DNA of 10,397 nucleotides from contig JBBRDB010000080.1 of NCBI GenBank assembly GCA_038204345.1, positions 1 to 10,397 of the forward strand, read 5' to 3'. Under the pieces are notes generated by a model. The model had not been told where the DNA came from, ran no database searches, and saw only the letters and a list, made by a program, of their open reading frames with translations. Position 1 is the first letter of the stretch. Each line of letters opens with the position of its first letter. This DNA is from JAHJSA01 sp038204345 (lineage in GTDB: Bacteria; Actinomycetota; Thermoleophilia; RBG-16-64-13). Position numbers and translations under genes: made by a program. Below are positions 1-6,726 of the stretch, piece by piece.

Positions 1-1034
1 GACACCCGGTAGCCGCCCCGGCGCGCGTTGCCCGTTGACCGCGCCCCCGCCCCTTCGCGGGCGGCCGTATAAGTGTCGTGCAAGAAGCCCTTGAGCGTCC
101 CGTTCTCCACCAATGGCGTGACGCCGCGCGGCACGCCCTCGTCGTCGAAGGGCGCCGTGCTCATCCCGTCCACGTGCAGACCGTGATCGATCAGAGTGAA
201 GCTGTCGGCTGCGATTTGGTCACCCAACCGACCGGCAAAAAGTGAGCGCCCTCTCTGCACGGCATCCGCGCTCAGGGCCTGGGCGGCGACGCCGATCACT
301 GCGGCGGCGGCCTCGCGATCGAGGACCACCGTGTATCGCCCGGTGGGACACGGACGGGCTCCAAGCAGGGCGGCGGCCTTGCCGGCGGCCTCGTGCCCGG
401 CCGCCGCCGCGTCGAGTTCCCCCGGCTCTCGGCCGGTGTTGAACCCAAGCCCGGTCTGGACTTCGTCGCCACTGCGGGCATGCGCCGACAGGTAGACGTA
501 GCAGAAGGTCTGCTCACCGTAAGCCTCCACCCCGCGCGTCGAGACGATGGCCACACGCGAGGCCTGATCGACGTAGCTGCTCTCCTCCACCGTCTCTATG
601 TGGGGCGACGACAAGGCGACGCGTTCGGCCTCCAAGGCCAGTTGAATCTTCTGTTCTATCGGAGTCCCGAGGAGCCCGGGACGCCACAGTCCGGGCACCT
701 CGGGATACGCCTGAGGCGCGTCCGGAAGCCGGACGGACACGTCGGCGTCGGACACCGACGTGTTCGACACCGCCATCGCGACCACCCGATCGAGCGCGGC
801 TCCCGAGAAATCGCCCGTGTAGGCGTAACCCGACCGCGAACCTTCCACATACCGCACCCCGAGCCCCATCGGCGCACCGGTGACCAGGGACTCGACCTCG
901 CCCTGGTACACCTTGACCGAGATGGTCTCCGAATGCTCCACGAAGACCTCGAGGTCACCCGGATATCGCGTACCGCGTGCCAAGACATCTTTTCCAACGG
1001 CGACAAGATCCAGGGGCCCGGAGCCTCCCATCAT
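1..1034 (-). CDS. tldE: TldE/PmbA-type metalloprotease subunit (3' end missing)
   Basis: Non-catalytic partner of TldD in the TldD/TldE cytosolic protease, which degrades unfolded peptides and matures some ribosomally made peptides. Translating from the ATG at 1034 gives about 344 uninterrupted residues running off the left edge; the family is usually about 440-450, so roughly 100 C-terminal residues are missing. Visible family features are the N-terminal alpha/beta half with the segment SVKVYQGEVESL, the middle motif TGLGFNTGRE, the segment APFDDEGVPRG followed by PLVENGTLKGFLHDTYTA, and the STGNA motif near the window edge. No HExxxH motif is seen, as expected for TldE. The start ATG overlaps the tldD stop by four bases (ATGA), which indicates translational coupling; a second ATG follows directly at 1031. 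Identification is by motif recall and by being next to tldD. Confidence 0.93.
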   Translation of the reverse strand, partial: MMGGSGPLDLVAVGKDVLARGTRYPGDLEVFVEHSETISVKVYQGEVESLVTGAPMGLGVRYVEGSRSGYAYTGDFSGAALDRVVAMAVSNTSVSDADVSVRLPDAPQAYPEVPGLWRPGLLGTPIEQKIQLALEAERVALSSPHIETVEESSYVDQASRVAIVSTRGVEAYGEQTFCYVYLSAHARSGDEVQTGLGFNTGREPGELDAAAAGHEAAGKAAALLGARPCPTGRYTVVLDREAAAAVIGVAAQALSADAVQRGRSLFAGRLGDQIAADSFTLIDHGLHVDGMSTAPFDDEGVPRGVTPLVENGTLKGFLHDTYTAAREGAGARSTGNARRGGYRV

Positions 1035-2431
1035 ATTGCCGTCCCGCCCACGGTCAATTCGCGGATGCGCAGCGTGGGCTGGCCGGTCCCCACCGGCACC
1101 ACCTGGCCTTCTTTGCCGCACATGCCGGCCTTCACTTCCAGGTCGTCGGCGATCGCGTCTATCGAGCGCAGTACTTCTGCGCCGTTCCCGATGAGGGTGG
1201 CGCCGCGAACGGCGGGCCCGATGCGTCCTCCCTCGATCAGATACCCCTCGGAGACGCCGAAGACGAAGTCTCCGGTGGCGGGATCGACCTGTCCTCCTGA
1301 GAGACTCTTGGCGTAGAAGGCCCGGGGCGTGTCGGCGATGAGATCTGCAGCCGCGATGGCCCCGGGCGCAAAGTAGGTATTCGTCATGCGCGGATAGGGC
1401 AGGTGTCGAAAACTCTGACGCCGGCCGTTGCCGGTCGAGGCCAGCCCGAGCTTCTCGCCTCGGAGGATGTCGGTGAGGTAACCGGTGAGAACACCCTCCT
1501 CGATCACCACGGTGGGCTCGGTGGGCGTCCCCTCGTCGTCGACGGCGTTGCTGCCCCACATCCCCGGGGTCGTGCCGTCGTCGAGCGCGGTGACGAACGC
1601 TTCCGCCACTCTCTCACCTCGCTTGCCCTCCCAGATGCTGGTCTTCTTGACGATGAAATCGGCTTCCAGACCGTGCCCGCAGGCCTCGTGGAACAGCACG
1701 CCCCCGAACCCGTTGGCCAAGACCACGGGCATGCGGCCACTGGGTGCGGGCTGCGCGCCGAGCATGACCAGAGCCTTTTCCGTAGCTTCCAGCGCTACCC
1801 GCACGGGCGCGTCGCCGTCGAGGATCTCGAAGCCCAAGGTACCGGCCAGCGTCTCGTGGCCGGTCTGGATCACGCCCCCGCGCTGAGCGACCACGTTGAC
1901 GCTCACCACGACTCGTGTTCGATCGTCCTGCGCGAACGTACCCCGCGAGCCGGCCACCCAGATGCGCTGCCTGCTCTCTGAATAGCCGGCCGCGACTTGG
2001 CGCACCTCCGCCGAACGTCCGCGGGCCGCCGCGTCGATCGCCCTCAGAATGTCCGCTTTGGCGGTCGTCTCCACGGAGACCGGCCGCACTCCCACCTCTG
2101 GGCGGGGCCCAACCTGGACCACCTTGACCGAGGCGGGCAGAGAAGAGGCGCCCTTCACACTCGCGCTGAGGCGCTCGGCGAGCCCCAGAAGCGATGCCTC
2201 GTCGAGTGCGTCCACATAGCCGAAAGAGGTAGTGGGTCCCTTTACGAGACGTATGGACGCGCCCAGGTCTATCCCGGAGGAGACTTCCTCCAAGCGGCCG
2301 TCGTCCAATCGGATCGACAGAGACGATCGGTCCTCGGCGAAGATCTCAGCGTAGTCTCCGCCGTGTCTGAGAGCACGAGTGAGCACCGCGTCGGCCAATG
2401 CCCGACTGATACCGGGCGATGCCGCCGTCAC
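1031..2431 (-). CDS. tldD: TldD metalloprotease catalytic subunit
   Basis: Zinc metalloprotease subunit of the TldD/TldE heterodimer. It has 466 residues, near the usual family length. The zinc motif HEACGH lies at residues 248-253, followed by GLEADF. The C-terminal zinc-ligand cysteine is in MCGKEGQ (C438), and the hallmark end VGxGQPTLRIRELTVGGT is intact, so the enzyme looks fully functional. The call start is a GTG at 2431; no convincing Shine-Dalgarno sequence precedes it. The next in-frame GTG (2383) would cut off most of the first helix, so the longer form is preferred. The gene lies 55 bases after the small membrane protein gene and overlaps tldE by four bases, so it is probably part of the operon that begins with the Roadblock-like gene. 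Confidence 0.96.
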   Translation of the reverse strand: MTAASPGISRALADAVLTRALRHGGDYAEIFAEDRSSLSIRLDDGRLEEVSSGIDLGASIRLVKGPTTSFGYVDALDEASLLGLAERLSASVKGASSLPASVKVVQVGPRPEVGVRPVSVETTAKADILRAIDAAARGRSAEVRQVAAGYSESRQRIWVAGSRGTFAQDDRTRVVVSVNVVAQRGGVIQTGHETLAGTLGFEILDGDAPVRVALEATEKALVMLGAQPAPSGRMPVVLANGFGGVLFHEACGHGLEADFIVKKTSIWEGKRGERVAEAFVTALDDGTTPGMWGSNAVDDEGTPTEPTVVIEEGVLTGYLTDILRGEKLGLASTGNGRRQSFRHLPYPRMTNTYFAPGAIAAADLIADTPRAFYAKSLSGGQVDPATGDFVFGVSEGYLIEGGRIGPAVRGATLIGNGAEVLRSIDAIADDLEVKAGMCGKEGQVVPVGTGQPTLRIRELTVGGTAI

Positions 2432-2486
2432 GGGACGCGCTCGCTGCGCTCATTGTGGCGCACGGTGCCGATCGACTCGAAGAGCG

Positions 2487-2702
2487 TCAGCCGATCACCG
2501 GACTCATGGCCAGGATGTCGTCCGCCAAGGCCAAGAACTCCCCGGCCTCCGGAGCAGTCTGGTCGAACGCCAGCATCGAGCCGTCGTCGAAATAGAGTTC
2601 CACCGAGGGCTTCTTCTTCCGCATGAAGAAGAAGTAGTAGACACCCGCCGCGGCCGAGCCAAGGACCGATACGAAACCGAAGAACTTGAGCAGCTTCTTC
2701 AT
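2487..2702 (-). CDS. Small single-pass membrane protein, function unknown
   Basis: This 71-residue protein is of no family I can name. Residues 2-6 (KKLLK) precede a hydrophobic segment at about 7-27 rich in Phe, Val, Ala and Tyr. A positive cluster RKKK (28-31) follows, then an acidic soluble tail with SVELYFDDGSMLAFDQ and a predicted helix ending ADDILAMS. This suggests a membrane anchor with a small soluble domain, probably cytoplasmic by the positive-inside rule, though both flanks are basic. The ATG at 2702 overlaps the stop of the upstream Roadblock-like gene (TGATG), with GGAGG sequences just upstream; a GTG one codon earlier is possible. Such tight coupling suggests that the two products act together, perhaps with this peptide anchoring its neighbour. 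That role is inference. Confidence 0.8.
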   Translation of the reverse strand: MKKLLKFFGFVSVLGSAAAGVYYFFFMRKKKPSVELYFDDGSMLAFDQTAPEAGEFLALADDILAMSPVIG

Positions 2703-3082
2703 CACGCCTCCACCTCCGGCTCCTCGTCGACCTCCTGAGTATCGCGAATGCAGGTCTTCAGGTCGTAGAAGACCAAACCGATGCGGCTGTCCTTCTTTGC
2801 CGTGGCGAGCATGCCCATGCCACCGTCCTGGGGCTCTTGAACGAGGAACACCGTGCCGCCTGGGCTCTCGACGACCAATTGCGTCAGAGGTGCCGACCCC
2901 ATATCCGCGGCCCGGGCTGCGCCGGCCGCCGAAAGTTCTCTTGCCTTTCTCACCATGGTCGGCTGCAGACCCTCCGAGAAGTTCGAGGCCAAAACCTCCT
3001 CACCGGAGAACAGAACGGCCTTATCGACGTCAGTGGAGATCTCAAGCATCTCCTTGAAGGCCTTTTCCGCTTGTTCTTTCAC
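2702..3082 (-). CDS. Roadblock/LC7-like domain protein
   Basis: This is a 126-residue acidic protein. It has an N-terminal amphipathic helix (KEQAEKAFKEMLEI), a beta hairpin (KAVLFSGEEVLASNF), a long Ala-rich helix (about 43-62), two strands (LTQLVVESPGG, TVFLVQEP) and a final strand/helix (SRIGLVFYDLKTCIRD), followed by an Asp/Glu-rich tail. This order and length fit the Roadblock/LC7 fold, whose bacterial members often bind or regulate small Ras-like GTPases such as MglA. No GTPase gene is present in this window. The GTG start at 3082 is chosen because AAAGGAG lies six bases upstream; longer in-frame versions would run back across the intergenic region. The gene overlaps the next gene and heads a likely operon with tldD and tldE. 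Family assignment rests on pattern recall and is less certain than for the neighbours. Confidence 0.75.
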   Translation of the reverse strand: MKEQAEKAFKEMLEISTDVDKAVLFSGEEVLASNFSEGLQPTMVRKARELSAAGAARAADMGSAPLTQLVVESPGGTVFLVQEPQDGGMGMLATAKKDSRIGLVFYDLKTCIRDTQEVDEEPEVEA

Positions 3083-3088
3083 GCGATG

Positions 3089-3095
3089 CTCCTTT
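3089..3095 (-). promoter_or_regulatory. Ribosome binding site of the Roadblock-like gene
   Basis: On the minus strand the sequence AAAGGAG lies six bases before the GTG at 3082. It decides that start against longer in-frame alternatives upstream, which have no comparable site and would add an unconserved-looking Arg/Ser/Thr-rich segment. Confidence 0.8.
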
Positions 3096-3281
3096 CTACG
3101 GGCGAAGGGGACCCCTTCCTGCACCGTCCCGAGTCGGACCCCTGCCGCGACGCTGGTAGCGGTCGTAAGTGTATCACTACCGCTTTCCATGCCTTCCGGA
3201 AACACGAGCAGGTGCCGAGGTCGTGAAGCTGATCGGCCGCACCGAGGCGCCGCCATGGCCGCCGACCACGGGCCGACACGA

Positions 3282-3309
3282 CGACGGGCGGCCCGAAGAC
3301 CGCCCGTCG
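3282..3309 (-). terminator. Hairpin 3 after groEL, UUCG tetraloop
   Basis: The perfect inverted arms CGACGGGCGG and CCGCCCGTCG form a 10 bp stem. On the minus-strand RNA the loop extends the stem by a U-G and a C-G pair closing a UUCG tetraloop, a very stable fold. There is no U-tract after it. It is the last of three hairpins downstream of groEL, so a role as terminator or mRNA 3'-end stabiliser is inferred from position and stability. Confidence 0.65.
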
Positions 3310-3316
3310 CAGCGTC

Positions 3317-3340
3317 CGGCGCACTCCAGAGAGTGCGCCG
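3317..3340 (-). terminator. Hairpin 2 after groEL, CIRCE-like arms
   Basis: A perfect 10 bp stem with a 4-base loop: minus-strand arms CGGCGCACTC and GAGTGCGCCG. No U-tract follows. The arms contain GCACTC and GAGTGC, the inner core of the CIRCE half-sites, but with 4 rather than 9 bases between them. It most likely belongs to a tandem terminator or 3'-end structure of the groE transcript. Confidence 0.65.
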
Positions 3341-3343
3341 TCT

Positions 3344-3361
3344 AAGAGCCGCGAGGCTCTT
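3344..3361 (-). terminator. Hairpin 1 directly after the groEL stop
   Basis: A 7 bp perfect stem (AAGAGCC / GGCTCTT on the minus strand) with the 4-base loop TCGC, starting one base after the groEL TAA stop. It is GC-rich at the loop end and followed by only two T residues of the stem itself, so it is a weak intrinsic terminator on its own. With the two following hairpins it forms a compact array. Confidence 0.6.
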
Positions 3362-3362
3362 C

Positions 3363-4997
3363 TTACATCATGCCGCCCATGCCGCCCATGCCGCCGCCAC
3401 CCATGCCGCCCATACCGGCACCGGCTTCTTCCGGCTTGTCGGCTACGATGACTTCGGTGGTCAGTATGTTCTTGGCGATCGAGGCCGCATTCTGCAGAGC
3501 GGAGCGCGTGACCATGGCCGGGTCGATGATGCCGGCGCCGATCATGTCCTCGTACTCGCCGGTAGCGACGTTGAGCCCGATGCCCTTGCCGCGCACCTTG
3601 ACTTCGTTGATCACGACCGAGCCTTCGAGGCCGGCGTTGTTGGCCAACTGACGAAGGGGTTCCTCGAGGGCGCGCGCAATGATGTTCACACCGGTCTGCT
3701 CATCTCCCGAGGCTTCGATAGCCTGCACGGCCGGGATGGCCAAGACGAGGGCGACACCGCCGCCGGGGATGATGCCCTCTTCGAGGGCCGCCCGGGTGGC
3801 GCTCAGCGCGTCTTCGACGCGGTGCTTCTTCTCTTTGATCTCGGTCTCGGTGGCCGCTCCGACCTTGACCACAGCCACACCGCCGGCCAGTTTGGCCAGA
3901 CGCTCTTGCAGCTTCTCGCGGTCGAAGTCGGAGTCGGTGTTCTCGATCTCGGCCTTGATCTGATTGATCCGACCTTTGATCTGATCCACGTCGCCGGCGC
4001 CGTCGATGATGGTGGTGTTGTCCTTCGTCACAACGACCTTGCGGGCGTGACCGAGCTGTGTGGTCTGGGTGTTCTCCAGTTTCAGACCCAGTTCCTCGGT
4101 GATGACCTCGCCGCCGGTGAGGATGGCGATGTCTTCCAGCATGCGCTTGCGCCGGTCGCCGAAGCCGGGGGCCTTGACGGCGATACCGGTGAAGGTGCCG
4201 CGCAACTTGTTGACCACGAGCGTAGCGAGGGCTTCGCCTTCGACATCCTCAGCAATGATCAGCAGAGACTTGCCCGACTGGATGGTCTTCTCCAGCACCG
4301 GGAGCAGGTCCTGAACCGAGCCGATCTTCTGGTTGGCGATAAGGATGAAGGGATCCTCCATCACCGCTTCCATGCGCTCGGGGTCGGTGACGAAGTAAGG
4401 TGAGAGATAACCCTTGTCGAACTGCATGCCTTCGGTGAATTCCAGGTCCATACCGAAGGTGTTGGATTCCTCGACGTTTACTACGCCGTCCTTGCCTACC
4501 TTCTCGATAGCGTCGGCGATGACGTCGCCGATCTCGGAATCGTCGGCGGAGATAGTGGCCACCCGGGCGATCTCAGACTTGCCGGAGATCTCCTTGGACT
4601 GCGACTTGATCTCCTCCACGGCCACATCGACGGCCCTCTCGATGCCGCGCTTTAGGGCCATGGGGTTCGCACCGGCCGCTACGTTCTTCAGGCCCTCACG
4701 CACGATGGCCTGGGCGAGCACCGTCGCTGTGGTGGTGCCGTCACCGGCGATGTCGTTTGTCTTCGTAGCCACTTCGCGGACCAACTGGGCGCCCTGGTTC
4801 TCGAAGGCGTCCTCGAGTTCGATCTCCCGGGCGATGGTCACACCGTCGTTGGTGATCGTGGGGCTGCCGAACTTCTTGTCGAGCACCACATAACGACCCT
4901 TGGGACCGAGTGTGATCTTGACTGCATCTGCCAGTTGGTTCACGCCGCGCTCGAGGGCCCTGCGGGCCTCCTCGCCGTACTTGATGTCTTTTGCCAT
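3363..4997 (-). CDS. groEL: 60 kDa chaperonin GroEL
   Basis: ATP-dependent folding chaperone that forms the double-ring cage capped by GroES in the cytoplasm. It has 544 residues, the family's usual length. Visible features are the start AKDIKYGEEAR, nucleotide-binding GPKGR (31-35), NDGVTIA (50-56) and AGDGTTTAT (84-92), the apical and hinge regions, GIIPGGGVAL in the C-terminal equatorial domain, and a flexible Gly-Met repeat tail of GGM type. The GGM tail is typical of main housekeeping GroELs, as opposed to the His-rich tail of many actinobacterial GroEL1 paralogues. The ATG at 4997 has AAGGAGG 11 bases upstream. It follows groES after 107 bases with no evident promoter of its own and should be co-transcribed with it under CIRCE/HrcA control. 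Three hairpins follow the stop. Confidence 0.99.
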   Translation of the reverse strand: MAKDIKYGEEARRALERGVNQLADAVKITLGPKGRYVVLDKKFGSPTITNDGVTIAREIELEDAFENQGAQLVREVATKTNDIAGDGTTTATVLAQAIVREGLKNVAAGANPMALKRGIERAVDVAVEEIKSQSKEISGKSEIARVATISADDSEIGDVIADAIEKVGKDGVVNVEESNTFGMDLEFTEGMQFDKGYLSPYFVTDPERMEAVMEDPFILIANQKIGSVQDLLPVLEKTIQSGKSLLIIAEDVEGEALATLVVNKLRGTFTGIAVKAPGFGDRRKRMLEDIAILTGGEVITEELGLKLENTQTTQLGHARKVVVTKDNTTIIDGAGDVDQIKGRINQIKAEIENTDSDFDREKLQERLAKLAGGVAVVKVGAATETEIKEKKHRVEDALSATRAALEEGIIPGGGVALVLAIPAVQAIEASGDEQTGVNIIARALEEPLRQLANNAGLEGSVVINEVKVRGKGIGLNVATGEYEDMIGAGIIDPAMVTRSALQNAASIAKNILTTEVIVADKPEEAGAGMGGMGGGGMGGMGGMM

Positions 4998-5104
4998 AAG
5001 TCTGTCAGCCTCCTTAGCTGCTCTACGTCTGCGTTCCGAGAGCCTTCACGCCGTGTGCGTGGTAGCCCGTCTCGGCGACGCCGCTGGTCATCGGTCCCGG
5101 TCTA

Positions 5105-5389
5105 CTACTCGACCTTCGCAAGGATGTCGGACGCACGGAGAATCAGCACCTCGTCGCCCTCGACCTTGACTTCAGTGCCCCCGTACTTGCTGAAGATGAC
5201 GACGTCACCCTCGGCCACACCCATTGGGATCAGTTGACCGTCGTCGTAGCGACCGGGGCCCACTGCGAGTACTTTGGCTTTCTGCGGCTTCTCTTTCGCC
5301 GTATCCGGCAGCACGATACCGCTGACCGTCTTCTCTTCTTCTTCCAGGACCTTTACTACGACCCTGTCCTCAAGCGGCACAAGTTTCAT
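5105..5389 (-). CDS. groES: 10 kDa co-chaperonin GroES
   Basis: Heptameric lid of the GroEL cage. It has 94 residues, normal for the family. Visible features are the start MKLVPLEDRVVVK, the mobile loop at about residues 16-33 with the GroEL-contacting GIVLPD (24-29), the roof segment near GRYDDGQ, and the conserved GDVVIFSKYGGTEVK and LILRASDILA. The ATG at 5389 is preceded by AGGAGG at 8 bases spacing, which settles it against a 26-residue longer frame that would start inside the CIRCE operator. It is the first gene of the groES-groEL operon, with a sigma-70-type promoter and CIRCE element upstream. Confidence 0.99.
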   Translation of the reverse strand: MKLVPLEDRVVVKVLEEEEKTVSGIVLPDTAKEKPQKAKVLAVGPGRYDDGQLIPMGVAEGDVVIFSKYGGTEVKVEGDEVLILRASDILAKVE

Positions 5390-5397
5390 GCACAAAC

Positions 5398-5403
5398 CCT
5401 CCT
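5398..5403 (-). promoter_or_regulatory. Ribosome binding site of groES
   Basis: AGGAGG on the minus strand, eight bases before the groES ATG. It is a near-ideal Shine-Dalgarno sequence and fixes the start at 5389. Confidence 0.88.
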
Positions 5404-5460
5404 GTCGTCCGTTTCTCAGAGCCGTCGCCCACACGGCGACGATGCACTCACAACACCGAA

Positions 5461-5487
5461 TTGGCACTCCCGCGTGGAGAGTGCCAA
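5461..5487 (-). promoter_or_regulatory. CIRCE operator (HrcA binding site) of groESL
   Basis: A perfect inverted repeat TTGGCACTC-N9-GAGTGCCAA. This has the classic CIRCE layout of two 9-base arms and a 9-base spacer; the family consensus is TTAGCACTC-N9-GAGTGCTAA, so one base per arm differs, symmetrically (A to G, T to C). It lies 10 bases downstream of the -10 box and covers the expected transcription start, so bound HrcA should block initiation. Heat or misfolded protein load would relieve this by drawing GroEL away from HrcA, as known for this family. The hrcA gene is not in the window. Confidence 0.95.
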
Positions 5488-5497
5488 CACGCTGCCC

Positions 5498-5526
5498 ATG
5501 ATATGCCCCGACTCAAGAAATGTCAA
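5498..5526 (-). promoter_or_regulatory. Sigma-70-type promoter of groESL
   Basis: On the minus strand, a perfect -35 TTGACA (5526-5521) and a -10 TATCAT (5503-5498) are separated by exactly 17 bases. This is the strongest promoter-like sequence in the window and sits directly upstream of the CIRCE element. The predicted start is near 5491, giving a leader of about 100 bases before groES that would include the CIRCE hairpin. Confidence 0.85.
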
Positions 5527-5646
5527 ACTGAACGGACGCTGCCGAAGCGCAATCCGCCCCGGCAGGGCCCAGAGCCCCGTTTTCCCACACACGCGCGTGG
5601 CGGCAGTCCGAGGAGGGAGCCCGCGCATCCCGTTCGAAGACGCCGG

Positions 5647-6726
5647 CTATACCCCCGGTGTAACGTGCAGGGGAAGAGATGCCGACGCCTCCAAGCCGAG
5701 GTAGGCGGGGAACTGGAGTTCCGGTCCCGACAGAGCAGCCGCGCCGATCATCGCCGCGTTATCGGTGCAGTAAGCGAGGGGCGGCACCACCACGTGCAGG
5801 CCGCCTCGCTCTCCTTCGTCCGATACCCGTCGTCGCAGGAGTGAATTGGCGGCGACGCCACCGCCGATGGCGATCGCCGACACGTGCTCCGCGGCCGCGG
5901 CGGCGAGGAGCTTGGACACCAGCGCTTCCACCACCGCCTCCCTATACGATGCGGCTACGTCGGCTGCACGCTCCGCGCGTTCCTCCTCCGTCCACGAGCG
6001 TAGGAGATAGAAGAGCGAGGTCTTCACTCCCGAGAAGGAGAAGTCGAAACCGCCCCTGCGCTTCAGTCCGATGGGGAACTCATAGGCCTTTGGGTCGCCC
6101 GTCTCGGCGAGAACGTCCAGATCCCTCCCGCCTGGATAGCCGAGCCCCAGAAGCCGCGCGCCCTTGTCGAACGCTTCGCCGGCGGCGTCATCGAGCGTCT
6201 GACCGAGTAGGGAGAAGCGGCCCGGCCCATCCACCCGCACCAGCAAAGTGTGGCCACCTGACGCCACGAGTGCTACGAGCGGGAAGGGAGCCTCTGGATC
6301 CGTGAGCCGCACCGCGGCCAGGTGCCCGTGCAGGTGATTGACCGGCGTCAACGGCAGGCGATGGGCCCACGCGATCGTCTTAGCGGTATGCAACCCCACG
6401 AGGAGGGCCCCGATCAGGCCCGGGCCCACCGTCACTGCTACGCGGCCGAGCTCGGCAAACCCCACTCCGGCCGCGGCCATGGCTTCGCGCACCACCACGG
6501 TGGCGCGCTCGACGTGCGCCCTGCTGGCGGCTTCGGGCACGACGCCCCCGTAACGCTCGTGGATCACGTCCTGGGAGTGGCTCACCGACGAGAGCACGTC
6601 GCCCCCAGGCGACAGCACAGCAGCGGCGGTGTCGTCGCAGGAGGTCTCGAGTGCCAAGAGGGCGCCGGTCGTCGGTCTCATCCCCCGAATCGCCGCCGCC
6701 GACCCGTCAGCGCGAGGGCCGCTCAC
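5647..6726 (-). CDS. tsaD: tRNA t6A37 threonylcarbamoyltransferase TsaD
   Basis: Transfers threonylcarbamoyl from TC-AMP to A37 of ANN-decoding tRNAs, working with TsaB and TsaE (Kae1/Gcp/YgjD family, ASKHA fold). It has 359 residues from the GTG at 6726. Visible features are LALETSCDDTAAAV (24-37), PEAASRAH (64-71), the metal-binding HLHGH (131-135), SGGHTLL (156-162), DDAAGEAFDKGARLLGLGYPGG (in 179-200), FSFSGVKTS, GGGVAANSLLR and CTDNAAMIG with metal ligand D322. All key residues are present. The GTG at 6726 overlaps the rimI stop by four bases (GTGA) and GGAG lies eight bases upstream. An ATG at residue 16 (6681) would give a start nearer the usual family N-terminus but has only a run of G directly before it; a further GTG sits at 6729. 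It is the last gene of the tsa block. Confidence 0.97.
   Translation of the reverse strand: MSGPRADGSAAAIRGMRPTTGALLALETSCDDTAAAVLSPGGDVLSSVSHSQDVIHERYGGVVPEAASRAHVERATVVVREAMAAAGVGFAELGRVAVTVGPGLIGALLVGLHTAKTIAWAHRLPLTPVNHLHGHLAAVRLTDPEAPFPLVALVASGGHTLLVRVDGPGRFSLLGQTLDDAAGEAFDKGARLLGLGYPGGRDLDVLAETGDPKAYEFPIGLKRRGGFDFSFSGVKTSLFYLLRSWTEEERAERAADVAASYREAVVEALVSKLLAAAAAEHVSAIAIGGGVAANSLLRRRVSDEGERGGLHVVVPPLAYCTDNAAMIGAAALSGPELQFPAYLGLEASASLPLHVTPGV

Noticed and set aside
393..1316. Open frame on the plus strand (307 codons) antisense to tldE and tldD
   Set aside because: Arg/His/Pro-rich product with no recognisable domains; it crosses the tldD-tldE junction, and the opposite strand carries clear conserved motifs throughout.
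3083..3256. Upstream extension of the Roadblock-like protein by 58 residues
   Set aside because: No ribosome binding site, low-complexity Arg/Ser/Thr composition, and a strong AAAGGAG before the GTG at 3082.
3083..3281. Promoter for the Roadblock-tldDE operon
   Set aside because: TACACT near 3170 on the minus strand could be a -10, but no -35 is found at a suitable distance. A promoter is expected here but none can be placed.
2853..4403. Long open frame on the plus strand (516 codons), antisense to most of groEL and the Roadblock-like gene
   Set aside because: It crosses two real genes and an intergenic hairpin array, and its composition is the mirror of groEL codons with strong third-position GC. 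No family resemblance is seen.
5390..5467. Upstream extension of groES by 26 residues
   Set aside because: It would begin inside the CIRCE operator and ahead of a perfect ribosome binding site; the family N-terminus matches the ATG at 5389.
5539..5565. Inverted repeat CTGCCG/CGGCAG as a tsaD terminator
   Set aside because: The stem is only six bases with a 15-base loop, and it lies about 80 bases past the tsaD stop, just upstream of the groE promoter. Too weak to call.
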